Assembly: GCA_023129325.1 (NCBI GenBank)
Contig: JAGMCI010000010.1
Coordinates: 1 to 54,946 of the forward strand
DNA: 54,946 nt
Origin: Caldifarciminota bacterium
GTDB taxonomy: Bacteria; Hydrothermota; UBA3073; JACQXS01; JAGMCI01
Direction: 5' to 3'
The position numbers were made by a program, and so were the translations under genes. The notes below the pieces were generated by a model, which was not told the DNA's origin, made no database searches, and saw nothing but the letters and a program-made list of their open reading frames with translations. Positions 42,448-50,967 of this stretch are shown in pieces. Within the stretch, counting starts at the first letter, position 1. Each line of letters opens with the position of its first letter.

Positions 42448-43416
42448 TTATAATATTATAAGCTCAGGCTCAAGAGAGATTTTAAATTTTTTATATACTT
42501 GATGTTGAACTTCGGAAATAAGAGTTACTACATCCTTATAGGTTGCTTTCCCAAGATTTACAATAAAATTAGCATGTTTGGTTGAAATCTGAGCATCACC
42601 AACTTTTAAACCTTTAAGTCCTGACAACTCTATAAGCTTACCAGCAGACCCGCCTGCAAAAGCCCAGCCTGCTGTCTGTCTCCGTCCCGCTTCGCTTGTC
42701 GGAGCGGGGCGGGCAGGGAAGTGGCGGGCAGGAATATTTTGGGGATTTTTAAATACACATCCTGCACTTGGAAATTCAAGTGGCAATCTTAATTCTCTCT
42801 CTTTCAAAATTTCTTGAATTTGCTCTTTAATTTTAGTCTGATTTCCTTTTTTTAAATGGAGTTTAGCTTCTAATATAATCTCGTTGCTATTCTTAAATCT
42901 ACTTTCCCTATAACCAAAATTAATTTCAGAATTTTTAAGCCAGTAAACACTACCTTCTCTATCCATAACTTTTACTCTTTCCACAATATCCCCAATTCTT
43001 TTTCCTTGAGCTCCAGCATTCATCACAATTGCTCCACCAAGTGTCCCTGGAATACCAACTGCAAATTCTAAGCCTGATAATCCTTGATTAGCAACTATTT
43101 CTGCAAACATAGAAAATGAGATGCCTACTTCCACTGTTATAGACTCGTTACTTAAGTGAAACTCACAAAAACAAGGGCTACCAATTTTCACAACAACTCC
43201 ATGCAGTCCTTTATCCGGGACTAAGAGATTAGTTCCATTTCCAATTATTAACAAAGATAACTTGTTTTGATTAACAAAGTCAATTACATATTTTATCTCC
43301 AAATAAGTTTTGGGAGTCACAAAAATATCACAAGGTCCCCCGATTTCAAAACTTGTATGCAAATCCATTCTTTCATTAAATTTAGTATTAGAAAGCTTAA
43401 GTGTCGGGAACTTCAT
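42448..43416 (-). CDS. murB: UDP-N-acetylenolpyruvoylglucosamine reductase
   Basis: 322 residues. FAD-binding segments TSFEIGGPCDIFV, NLLVPDKG and the family loop GLEFAVGIPGTLGGAIVMNAGA are intact. The substrate region LPLEFPSAGCVFKNP is followed, in relatives, directly by a GxSAGKLIE segment. Here about 29 residues (PARHFPARPAPTSEAGRRQT...) intervene, encoded by a GC-rich repeat (42648-42732). AGKLIELSGLKG then resumes. The insert is close to the active-site loop, so it must be tolerated as a surface extension. It makes UDP-N-acetylmuramate for peptidoglycan. Confidence 0.93.
   Translation of the reverse strand: MKFPTLKLSNTKFNERMDLHTSFEIGGPCDIFVTPKTYLEIKYVIDFVNQNKLSLLIIGNGTNLLVPDKGLHGVVVKIGSPCFCEFHLSNESITVEVGISFSMFAEIVANQGLSGLEFAVGIPGTLGGAIVMNAGAQGKRIGDIVERVKVMDREGSVYWLKNSEINFGYRESRFKNSNEIILEAKLHLKKGNQTKIKEQIQEILKERELRLPLEFPSAGCVFKNPQNIPARHFPARPAPTSEAGRRQTAGWAFAGGSAGKLIELSGLKGLKVGDAQISTKHANFIVNLGKATYKDVVTLISEVQHQVYKKFKISLEPELIIL
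42648..42732. repeat. Composite GC-rich palindromic element in frame inside murB
   Basis: It includes GTCCCGCTTCGCTTGTCGGA, then gcggggcgggcagggaagtg. The inner palindrome is the reverse complement of the core at 12350-12376 in the GlmU-like gene. No stop codon occurs in the murB frame. Confidence 0.8.
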
Positions 43417-43417
43417 A

Positions 43418-44062
43418 TTAAACAGTTTTTCTCAGCTCTTCTATATAATTAATAAAGAATAAAAGGAGAAGCCCCACAAAAATGGAGAGAAATCCTGTAG
43501 TTAGTAACTGCAATTTAATTCTCACTTTTAATGGGCGGTCTGCCGGGATAGCAGAGTCAAGAAGAGTCACAACAGGTTTAGGGAAACCAACTTTTAATTC
43601 TTCGTTTATTTTATCAAGATTTAATACATAAAAATCCGCAATATTTGCAGCAAGTTCCGGGTTCATTGCCCTGACAGTGATAAGAATTGTGCCTTCTTTT
43701 GTCCTATGGATGGTAGTTGATTTATGCAATTTTTTCACTGCATCCAATTCAAATTTTTCCATTACATCTTCTTTCATTCTCCTTGATTTAAGCATGGCTA
43801 TAATTTGCGATGCAGGCTCTTTAACATATAAACTTGGTAGAATTTCTTCCTTGTGAACTTTAGAAAAGTCAGAGGGAACTAAAATTACTGTTTCTATTGG
43901 TATCATAGGAGAAAGAACAGAGGCTGTAGATTCATAAATCTCAGGGCGTGTTGAGATTATAAATACATTTGTAATCTCAGCAATTACAAATATGAGGACA
44001 AGAACCCACCACTTGTTTTTTATTACTCTGAAATAATCAATGATAGTTACTTCTTCATTCAT
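43418..44062 (-). CDS. Wzz-type polysaccharide chain-length determinant protein
   Basis: 214 residues. Two membrane helices (about 18-38 and 185-205) bracket an extracytoplasmic helical region, the Wzz/PCP topology. The N-terminal VTIIDYFRVIKNKWWVLVLI is typical, and PADRPLKVRIKLQLL precedes the last helix. It probably sets the length of an exported polysaccharide, matching the sugar-nucleotide genes in this window. A strong ribosome binding site (AAGGAGG) precedes the ATG. It lacks a fused kinase domain. Confidence 0.85.
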   Translation of the reverse strand: MNEEVTIIDYFRVIKNKWWVLVLIFVIAEITNVFIISTRPEIYESTASVLSPMIPIETVILVPSDFSKVHKEEILPSLYVKEPASQIIAMLKSRRMKEDVMEKFELDAVKKLHKSTTIHRTKEGTILITVRAMNPELAANIADFYVLNLDKINEELKVGFPKPVVTLLDSAIPADRPLKVRIKLQLLTTGFLSIFVGLLLLFFINYIEELRKTV

Positions 44063-44171
44063 GATACCTCCTTGAAAAAATACCGATTTGCAAACTCTTT
44101 GTTCTTGTATAAGTTACAACACTACATTAAAATGTCAAGGAAAAAAATTCATTGATTTAAACTGAAATACA

Positions 44172-45131
44172 TTATTTATTAGAGTCAATTTTATCATACT
44201 CATCATAAATTTCACCAAATAATTCTTCAAGTATATCTTCAACCGTAACAAGTCCTACGGTTTTTTTGTTCTCATCTTTCACCATAGCAAAGAAACTTCT
44301 TTTCTCTCTCATCTCATCAAGTAAAGAATCTATCCTTCGCGACTCAGATACAAACATACATAGCTTTATTATTCCGGCATCCCGCACTGTACGGTGCGGG
44401 GCATTCAAAAGACTTTTGGCTTCAACAAAACCAATCACTTGGTCAATAGTTGTTTGATACACTGGGATTCTGGAATAACCAGAATTTGAGATAATTTTTC
44501 GTAATTCCGGGACTTCTAAATTTTCATTTGCTGCTTGAATTTCAGATCTCGGAATCATTATATCTTTCACTTTTTTTCTCCCAAAATTGAGTGTTCGAGC
44601 AAGAATATCCTGCTCTCTAGAAGGAAGTGCGTGTTTAAGAGCAATTTGGAGCTCATCTCTTGTAAATTTATGAAATGTAGGAAGTCCCCGTATTCCAAAT
44701 AACTTTAGTATACCGATGGAACTTTGGTGTGCTATAAATATCAACGGATAGAAAAGCCAATAAATTATAACGTAAGGTCTCGCAAAAATAATAGCAAAAC
44801 CTTCCTTAACCCTTGAGGCCAAAACCTTTGGCAAAATTTCACCAAATATAAGGATGAGCAGAGAAATGAAAAGAGTAATAAGTAATTCTGGCAATTTTGT
44901 ATACCAAATTTTAGATGCTATAACTCCCAAGCTAACTATTGCCAAATTATTTCCAACAAGGATTGTAATAAGTAACTTATCAGGCTCACGCAAAAAATTT
45001 AGAGCAAATTTAGCTCCTTTAACCTTTCTACCTATCCATAATTTAAGCTTAATCTGGTCACAAGCCACGAAAGCTATTTCTGATGCTGTAAAGAAAGCAC
45101 AGACAAGCAAAAGCACTATTATGTAAAACAT
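44172..45131 (-). CDS. DUF21/CBS domain membrane protein (CorC/HlyC type)
   Basis: 319 residues. An N-terminal DUF21 (CNNM) membrane domain has about four helices (ASEIAFVACDQIKLKLW). Two CBS domains follow at about 190-310 (DIMIPRSEIQA, LVTVEDILEELFGEIYDEY). The family is tied to magnesium or cobalt transport, but the bacterial role is unsettled. A palindromic element (44381-44400) encodes NAPHRTVRDAG between the CBS domains. It lies 2 bp from a paralogous gene upstream. Confidence 0.88.
   Translation of the reverse strand: MFYIIVLLLVCAFFTASEIAFVACDQIKLKLWIGRKVKGAKFALNFLREPDKLLITILVGNNLAIVSLGVIASKIWYTKLPELLITLFISLLILIFGEILPKVLASRVKEGFAIIFARPYVIIYWLFYPLIFIAHQSSIGILKLFGIRGLPTFHKFTRDELQIALKHALPSREQDILARTLNFGRKKVKDIMIPRSEIQAANENLEVPELRKIISNSGYSRIPVYQTTIDQVIGFVEAKSLLNAPHRTVRDAGIIKLCMFVSESRRIDSLLDEMREKRSFFAMVKDENKKTVGLVTVEDILEELFGEIYDEYDKIDSNK
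44381..44400. repeat. Palindrome in frame inside the DUF21/CBS gene
   Basis: CCCGCAC...GTGCGGG with 7-bp arms and a 6-nt core. It shares its ends with the 30-bp palindrome of the macrodomain gene. Confidence 0.65.
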
Positions 45132-45133
45132 TG

Positions 45134-46060
45134 TTAGGCAATTATAGTATTTAAGATATCATCAAGAGTTACAATGCCCACGATTGCTCCATATTCATCA
45201 ACAACTATAGCTATATGGATTCTTTTTTTCTGAAATTGTGAAAATAATATCCTTGCACTCATTGTGTCTGGAACAAAATAGGGCTTACGAAGTATCTTTT
45301 TTATTTCACCCTTGCGATGAGTAAGTAAATCTTTAATATATAAAGTTCCTATAATATGTTCTGATGTTTCATCATAAACAGGAATCCGCGAGTGAGATAA
45401 ATTTGAGTTAAGCACGACCTCAGCTCTTGTGGAGATATTAAGAGATTCAAATTCAGATTCCGGTGTCATTATCTCTTTAATTTGTTTATCTTTAAAATCT
45501 AAAAGTCGGGTGATAATTTCTTTTTCTTTACCATTTAAATATCCGTTTTCCACTTCAGAGTTAACAAGTATTAGAAGTTCTTCCTTTGTAACAGAAGGTA
45601 TTTTTTTCGAACCAATAAAAGAAATCAATGCTTCAATTGGAATAATGATAGGTGAAAAAATCCATCTAAATATCTGTAAGGGAACTATGGACTTTAGAGC
45701 AACTTTTTCTGAATTTCTCAGTCCGTAAAGTTTTGGCGTAATTTCTCCAAACACAAGTATAAGATAAGTTACACTACATATTATTATTAGCATTTCTTTT
45801 GGAGCAGGCCTTTGAAATAATTGATAAAATATAACTGTAACCAAAATAGCTATTCCTACATTAACAAGAGTATTACCAAAAAGAATTGTTCCCAAAAGTT
45901 TTTCACGCTTTTTAAGAATAGCACAGATAGGAAACTTAAGAACCAATTTTTCAATAGTTATTCTTGGAAGGTAAAATATAGCAGTTTCCGAACTAGAAAA
46001 AAAAGCTGAGAGTAAAAGGAGAACCAAAAGTGCCAGACACTCAATTAAATAATGATACAT
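45134..46060 (-). CDS. DUF21/CBS domain membrane protein, paralogue
   Basis: 308 residues. Same design as its downstream neighbour: DUF21 membrane domain (SAFFSSSETAIFYLPRITIE) and two CBS domains (IMTPESEFESL, IVGIVTLDDILNTI). It lacks the acidic tail of the neighbour. Tandem paralogues of this type are common next to ybeY. The gap to ybeY is 10 bp, so the cluster is probably one transcript. Confidence 0.88.
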   Translation of the reverse strand: MYHYLIECLALLVLLLLSAFFSSSETAIFYLPRITIEKLVLKFPICAILKKREKLLGTILFGNTLVNVGIAILVTVIFYQLFQRPAPKEMLIIICSVTYLILVFGEITPKLYGLRNSEKVALKSIVPLQIFRWIFSPIIIPIEALISFIGSKKIPSVTKEELLILVNSEVENGYLNGKEKEIITRLLDFKDKQIKEIMTPESEFESLNISTRAEVVLNSNLSHSRIPVYDETSEHIIGTLYIKDLLTHRKGEIKKILRKPYFVPDTMSARILFSQFQKKRIHIAIVVDEYGAIVGIVTLDDILNTIIA

Positions 46061-46070
46061 AAATCAGTAC

Positions 46071-46499
46071 TTATTTACCTTTTAGCGATTGATTTTTCAC
46101 ATATTTAGAGAAGTAATGTTTTTCTCTGGCTCTCATTTTCTCGCCATGTTTATAACCCAGGAGATGAAGTATTCCATGAATTATGAGGCGAGAAATCTCA
46201 AATTCAAGGGGTTCATTCTCAGGAACTTGTTTTATTACTTGCTCTAAAGAAATATATACATCTCCTAAAAATTTATTCCCAGGAACTTCTACTCGAAAAG
46301 CAATTACATCAGTTGAACTATTGACTTTCCTGTATTTTTGATTTAAATCCTGTATGTAGGAATTACTGACAAAAGTAATTCCAATTTCTGCTCTCAAATT
46401 TGGATTTTCCGAGTCAAGTAGTTTTAGTGCCAGTTTCTCAAATTTCTTTCCTCTTATTTTCGGGCTCTTCTTTAGACTCCTTATGTAAATTTTTGGCAT
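46071..46499 (-). CDS. ybeY: Endoribonuclease YbeY
   Basis: 142 residues from ATG 46499; a TTG two codons earlier is rejected. The metal site HGILHLLGYKH (HxxxHxxxxxH) and STDVIAFRVE are intact. It takes part in 16S rRNA 3' end maturation and ribosome quality control. It overlaps the end of the pgpH-like gene by 62 bp, a large but common overlap for this pair. Confidence 0.94.
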   Translation of the reverse strand: MPKIYIRSLKKSPKIRGKKFEKLALKLLDSENPNLRAEIGITFVSNSYIQDLNQKYRKVNSSTDVIAFRVEVPGNKFLGDVYISLEQVIKQVPENEPLEFEISRLIIHGILHLLGYKHGEKMRAREKHYFSKYVKNQSLKGK

Positions 46500-48573
46500 A
46501 TTCAATCCTAGGATGAAAGATACCTATCAGAATTGGGAAAAAACTATCTCCTATTTTTTTGAGTTCTTCAAGACTCAAATTAACTTTGGAAAGCTGTCCA
46601 TCATCCAACCTTTTCTTGATTATATCTTTTATGACACCTCTTAGCCTTGAAGATGTGGGTTCTTGAAGGCTTCTTGCAGTTGCCTCAATAGCATCAGCAA
46701 GCATCACAATAGCTGATTCTTTTGTATGAGGTAAAGGACCCGGGTATCGGAAATCTAATTCATTTACTTCTTCCTTTCTTTCTTTTGCTTTAGCATAAAA
46801 GGGCTCTATTAAAGTTGTTCCTTGATGTTCCCTTATAATGTCAGTAATTTCCTTTGGAAGTCCTTCTTTTTCTGCTAACACCACTCCTTCTTTTACATGT
46901 GAAATTGTAATAAGAGCATCTAACTCAGGACTGAGTTTAGAATGAGGATTTTTGCCATTTTGATTTTCGATAAAATAGGAAGGCTTTTTAAGTTTTCCAA
47001 TATCATGATAATATGCACCAACCCTTGCAAGTAATGGGTTTGCGCCTATGGTTCTTGCAGCTGCTTCAGCTAAATTCCCAACTGTAATAGAATGATGGTA
47101 GGTACCTGGGGCATAAATAGAGAGTTCTCTCATAAGTGGCCGATTAAGGTCAACATATTCAAGAAGAGTAATAGGGGTAGTAATCTTAAATGCTCGTTCA
47201 AGCAAAGGAAGTAACCCAAAAGCCAAAAATGTAGCTCCTACGCCCCCAATTGCTGCATAACCTAAAGGCTTAAGTAATGCTGAAAAAGGGCTAAATTTCA
47301 CGAGTTCCACTCCTAAAACGATACAAATATAAGCTGCTAAAATGTAAAGAATGAGCTTATAAAAATCTGATATTCTTTTTATACTACTGGAAGCAAATAC
47401 AGAAATTATCCCTGGTCCCAAGAAAAGAGCCACTAACTCAAATCCACCACTTGAATACCCTGCTATAAGAATTGTTAAAGCCATAATTCCAGCTAAACCC
47501 ACTCGTATTCCTAAAAGTAAAGAAATAAGAATCCCAAAACTGGCAATAGGAATAAGGTAACCAGATATTCTCTTTGAGATAACAAGCGATGATATAGCCA
47601 TAATTAAACACATAAGCGATATTAAAAGAAAGAGCTTCCAAAAATCATCCAGCAAGGGAGCCTGAAGAAAATAAATAGATAAAAATAAAACAAGAAGAGC
47701 AATAAGATATATAATGTTCCTCCCTAACATTATACGTGTCCTCGAAACAACAGCCCTTTGAGAAAGAGATGTAAGCTTATCCACAACTTCCTGAGTCACA
47801 ATGTCATGAGCTCGAATAATCATCTCATCCTTAAGTACAATACCTTTAGTAAGCTCCACTTGAGCTTCCGCTTTCTCTCTCCTTTTTAAAATCTCAGTTA
47901 AATCAATCATTAAGTTTGGCTTGATAAAAAAAGTAGCTGTGGTTACAAGAGTACCCACAATATACCTATTTTGGGGAAACATTTGATTAGCCCTTTCCTT
48001 AAAAATCATAGGAAGAGAATGAATATCTGAAAAATTATTCACAGGTATTGGCTTCTCTTCCCCTAAAATTACAACAATCGGTGAACCCACTGAGTCTTTA
48101 GATATTATAACTCCCTGTTCCAAAACTTCGCGCAACATTTTAATTAAACTATCCCCTATAGTCTTATATGTCCTAGATAAAAGAATGCTTATGTCCTGTT
48201 GATTCAGAGAAGGAATTATAGAAATAAGTTCGGTCCTTTTCTCCTCAAGAGACTTTTCCCCTTTTCTGATTTTTTTAACTTCCTGAAAAAATGCCATCGC
48301 ATTCTCTATTACAGTTTTAGTTACTTCAGGTTCTTTGCGAATAACCGAAAAAACCGATTCCCTCGCTTTTTCCCTTTCTTCCTGGAGTTCTTTTTTGTTC
48401 TTCGCTATGTAAAAAGTGTGCGGAGCTATTACATCAACTGGAGCAATATCACCTGGCTTTAAATCAAATTTCTTTGGAAACGGAGAAGGATATAAAATAT
48501 TGAGCATTATGAGAAAACCAGCAAATAAAGCAATATTTTTAATGCCCAATAAGCTACTTACTTTCTTTTCCAT
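46438..48573 (-). CDS. PgpH-type HD phosphodiesterase (7TMR-HD)
   Basis: 711 residues. N-terminal extracytoplasmic 7TMR-HDED region (about 40-265), seven membrane helices (about 280-470), then an HD domain with HHSITVGNLAEAAARTIG and YYHDIGKLKKP, plus IREHQGT. Characterised relatives degrade cyclic di-AMP. The linkage phoH-pgpH-ybeY is widely conserved. It overlaps phoH by 20 bp and ybeY by 62 bp. Confidence 0.93.
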   Translation of the reverse strand: MEKKVSSLLGIKNIALFAGFLIMLNILYPSPFPKKFDLKPGDIAPVDVIAPHTFYIAKNKKELQEEREKARESVFSVIRKEPEVTKTVIENAMAFFQEVKKIRKGEKSLEEKRTELISIIPSLNQQDISILLSRTYKTIGDSLIKMLREVLEQGVIISKDSVGSPIVVILGEEKPIPVNNFSDIHSLPMIFKERANQMFPQNRYIVGTLVTTATFFIKPNLMIDLTEILKRREKAEAQVELTKGIVLKDEMIIRAHDIVTQEVVDKLTSLSQRAVVSRTRIMLGRNIIYLIALLVLFLSIYFLQAPLLDDFWKLFLLISLMCLIMAISSLVISKRISGYLIPIASFGILISLLLGIRVGLAGIMALTILIAGYSSGGFELVALFLGPGIISVFASSSIKRISDFYKLILYILAAYICIVLGVELVKFSPFSALLKPLGYAAIGGVGATFLAFGLLPLLERAFKITTPITLLEYVDLNRPLMRELSIYAPGTYHHSITVGNLAEAAARTIGANPLLARVGAYYHDIGKLKKPSYFIENQNGKNPHSKLSPELDALITISHVKEGVVLAEKEGLPKEITDIIREHQGTTLIEPFYAKAKERKEEVNELDFRYPGPLPHTKESAIVMLADAIEATARSLQEPTSSRLRGVIKDIIKKRLDDGQLSKVNLSLEELKKIGDSFFPILIGIFHPRIEYAKNLHKESKEEPENKRKEI

Positions 48574-49462
48574 ATGCTTTTACTATCTTATTTACTAACT
48601 TGTGCCTAACAATGGCTTTATCTGTGAGATATACAAATTTAATCCCAGAAACATTACCTAAAATACGCTGAATATGTAAAAGCCCCGACTCGCCAGGATT
48701 TTGTAAGTCAATTTGAGTTATGTCTCCCGTTATGCACGCCTTTGAACCTATGCCAAGTCTGGTTAAAAACATTTTCATCTGAATCTTCCCCGTATTCTGT
48801 GCTTCATCAAGAATGACAAAAGAGTTATCTATATTCCTGCCCCTCATATAGGCAAGAGGAGCAACTTCAATTGCTCTCTCTTCAATGTAATGTTTTATCT
48901 TATCATACGGCATTAGCTCATAAAGAGCATCATAAAGAGGACGAAGATAAGGGTCTACCTTCTCTTTAAAATCCCCAGGTAAAAATCCAAGCCTCTCCCC
49001 TGCTTCAACAGCAGGCCTCGTTAGTATAATTTTACGAACCTTCCCCTGCCTTAAAAGTTCAACCGCTCTCGCAATAGCAAGATAAGTCTTGCCTGTCCCA
49101 GCTGGACCTATGCATATAACTATATCAAATTTGTTTAACGCTTTGAAATACTGAACTTGCCCAGAACTCCTTGGCTTCACCAAGCACTTAGGTGATATAA
49201 AACATAAATCGGTATCAATTTTGCCCTTGAGCTCAATTTTTTCTTTCCTTATGAGGTCTCCATTCTTTACTTCCTCAATTAGAGATAAAAGTTTCCCCTT
49301 TAAAAGAGAAATCTTCTTTGGTTCCCCTTCAAGAATAATATTCTCCCCCCTTAATACAATATTTGATTTGTAGGTCTCTGAAAGAAATCTTATGTTCTCG
49401 TCCCTCTCTCCAAATAGATTCAAAATATTTACCCCCTTTAAAGAAATACATAATTTTGCCAT
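48554..49462 (-). CDS. PhoH-like ATPase
   Basis: 302 residues. A small N-terminal KH-like region precedes the ATPase. Walker A CIGPAGTGKTYLAIA is near residue 118, Walker B-like FVILDEAQNT, and the family segment LTRPAVEAGERLGFLPGD is intact. PhoH proteins are RNA-linked ATPases whose exact role is unclear. Its gene starts 10 bp after a strong hairpin. Confidence 0.93.
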   Translation of the reverse strand: MAKLCISLKGVNILNLFGERDENIRFLSETYKSNIVLRGENIILEGEPKKISLLKGKLLSLIEEVKNGDLIRKEKIELKGKIDTDLCFISPKCLVKPRSSGQVQYFKALNKFDIVICIGPAGTGKTYLAIARAVELLRQGKVRKIILTRPAVEAGERLGFLPGDFKEKVDPYLRPLYDALYELMPYDKIKHYIEERAIEVAPLAYMRGRNIDNSFVILDEAQNTGKIQMKMFLTRLGIGSKACITGDITQIDLQNPGESGLLHIQRILGNVSGIKFVYLTDKAIVRHKLVNKIVKAYGKESK

Positions 49463-49471
49463 TCTTAAAAC

Positions 49472-49510
49472 AAGAACAGCTACCTCATTATAATAAGGAT
49501 AGCTGTTCTT
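49472..49510 (-). terminator. Stem-loop between the LysM gene and phoH, probable terminator or attenuator
   Basis: Perfect 11-bp arms AAGAACAGCTA (49472-49482) and TAGCTGTTCTT (49500-49510), extended by two G:C pairs past a bulge. On the minus strand it is followed by TTGTTTT, as in an intrinsic terminator for the LysM gene. It lies only 9 nt before phoH, so phoH may be read through or start from the loop, which contains TATAAT. Confidence 0.6.
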
Positions 49511-49521
49511 TAAAATTATCT

Positions 49522-50007
49522 TTAAGGTCTTGGAATCTTGAGCTCCCAGCCAGGATAAATAAGATTAGGGTCCTTTATAAACTCTTTGTTCGCTTCATAA
49601 ATGCGGGTCCACTTGGCATAATTGCCTTTCCCATAAACCTTCGGATACTCGGCTAACTTGACTAACCAGTCCCCGGGCTTCACTACATAAATATCTTGCT
49701 TTCCTGTTTCAACTTTCTTAATTTCTTTCTTTTCTGTAACTTCCTGTTTAGGAGATTTAATGCCAGTAATCTTAGCCTTAAGACTGTCAACATTAGCATC
49801 AAGTTCAGTAATTTCAGACTTAAGAGTTTCTACCTTTTGTTTTTCTTCTTCTATTTTCGTATTGGCAATTTCTTCTTTCGCTTTATATCCCTCTATAAGC
49901 TCTAATGCCTGCTCTTCAGTAAGCTTCTTCTCTTCCTGTGCATAAGCTAATGAAACAGTTAAAATTGCTATGCCTGATAAAATAAAAAGAGACCTTCTCA
50001 TAATCAT
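49522..50007 (-). CDS. Secreted LysM domain protein with coiled coil
   Basis: 161 residues. A signal peptide (about 1-23, ending LAYAQ-E) is followed by a coiled coil (about 25-85; EEKQKVETLKSEITELDANV). A C-terminal LysM-like domain follows (about 110-161; YVVKPGDWLVKLAEYPKVYG). It probably binds peptidoglycan or glycan in the periplasm. ATG 50007 overlaps the lipoprotein stop (ATGA); ATG 50001 is equally possible given GGGGAGGG upstream. Confidence 0.85.
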   Translation of the reverse strand: MIMRRSLFILSGIAILTVSLAYAQEEKKLTEEQALELIEGYKAKEEIANTKIEEEKQKVETLKSEITELDANVDSLKAKITGIKSPKQEVTEKKEIKKVETGKQDIYVVKPGDWLVKLAEYPKVYGKGNYAKWTRIYEANKEFIKDPNLIYPGWELKIPRP

Positions 50008-50243
50008 TCACCCTCCCCTTTAAGCTCTCTTTCTAAACTCTCAACCTTCGCTTGTTTTTCAAGTTTCTCACTCTCAAGAGCAAGTCTTTGCCTTTCAAGG
50101 CTCTTTGCTTTGGATTCTGCAGACTCAGCTGCAAGCTTCGCTTGCTCCATCCTGTTTAATGCATCTTGAGAAGCACCTTTGGGACTACACCCCATTATTA
50201 TAAATAGTAGAATAGCTCCTAATAAAATCGTCAATCTCTTCAT
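50004..50243 (-). CDS. Small lipoprotein with coiled coil
   Basis: 79 residues from ATG 50243. A TTG 15 codons upstream is part of the promoter -35 box and is rejected. The signal peptide has the lipobox IMGC with an adjacent SPKG, so the Cys is lipidated. The mature part is one long helix (AKLAAESAESKAKSLERQRL), like Lpp or OprI-type periplasmic spacers. It is coupled to the LysM gene, which has a matching coiled coil. Together they may tie envelope layers. Confidence 0.82.
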   Translation of the reverse strand: MKRLTILLGAILLFIIMGCSPKGASQDALNRMEQAKLAAESAESKAKSLERQRLALESEKLEKQAKVESLERELKGEGE

Positions 50244-50258
50244 GTTTATCCCTTTTAT

Positions 50259-50288
50259 ATAAAATACTACAAAAAAATCATTTGTCAA
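50259..50288 (-). promoter_or_regulatory. Promoter of the lipoprotein-LysM operon
   Basis: Minus strand TTGACA (50288-50283), 18-bp spacer, TTTTAT (50264-50259). Fifteen nt separate it from ATG 50243, with an AAGGG ribosome binding site in between, so this transcript has a short leader. Confidence 0.5.
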
Positions 50289-50309
50289 GAAAAATATATA
50301 CAGATTTAA

Positions 50310-50963
50310 TTATTCAGGTTTGTAACCAAGCCTGTAAAATGGATTAACTACACTGGATGAAATGTTCCTCGCATGAGAGCTTATTCTCTTTAAGTATCTG
50401 GATAATAGTGTATAGAAAATTGCTTCACTCGTCTTTAAATCCTTGTCATAAAAAAGTGCTTTCACACTGTCGTCACACCTGTGGCATATGCGAGTATACT
50501 CCTCCATCGTCTTTTTCGCCTTCCGAGTATCAGCTTCCTTAAATGCTTCCCTCGTCTGAATAATTAACTCCTCAATCTCTTCCCTGATACTTCGTATTTC
50601 ATGAAGATATTCAGTCTCCTCCATGGCAGGAGTATAGGCATGCCATAATTCAACTATATTTTTGGAAAAATCCCCTATCCTTTCAATATCCACAACAACA
50701 GTTATTAAAACAAGCGAGGCAGTGACGTCTTGCTCCGGACTTATGGAAAGATGCTCTAAAATTTTCTTCCTCATATCAATTTGCAATTTGTTTATTTCTT
50801 TGTCCATATCGTATATATGCTTCTTCCCTCCCGCCCCATCAAGTAAAACCTTCATTGCAAAGGAAAACATATCGTTAGCTTTCTCTAAAGCAATATCAGT
50901 CTGCTCTAATGCCTGTTTAAGGAGAATATCTTCCTTCCACCAAGAAAAAAGTTTCTTAAACAT
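50310..50963 (-). CDS. PhoU domain protein
   Basis: 217 residues, all helical, with two PhoU-like repeats. The acidic motif VVDIERIGDFSKNIVE matches the metal-binding 'E/DxxxD' signature. The second half carries SRYLKRISSHARNISSSVVN. It likely regulates the sodium-phosphate transporter encoded immediately upstream (4-bp gap); in many proteins the two are fused. Confidence 0.92.
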   Translation of the reverse strand: MFKKLFSWWKEDILLKQALEQTDIALEKANDMFSFAMKVLLDGAGGKKHIYDMDKEINKLQIDMRKKILEHLSISPEQDVTASLVLITVVVDIERIGDFSKNIVELWHAYTPAMEETEYLHEIRSIREEIEELIIQTREAFKEADTRKAKKTMEEYTRICHRCDDSVKALFYDKDLKTSEAIFYTLLSRYLKRISSHARNISSSVVNPFYRLGYKPE

Positions 50964-50967
50964 AATA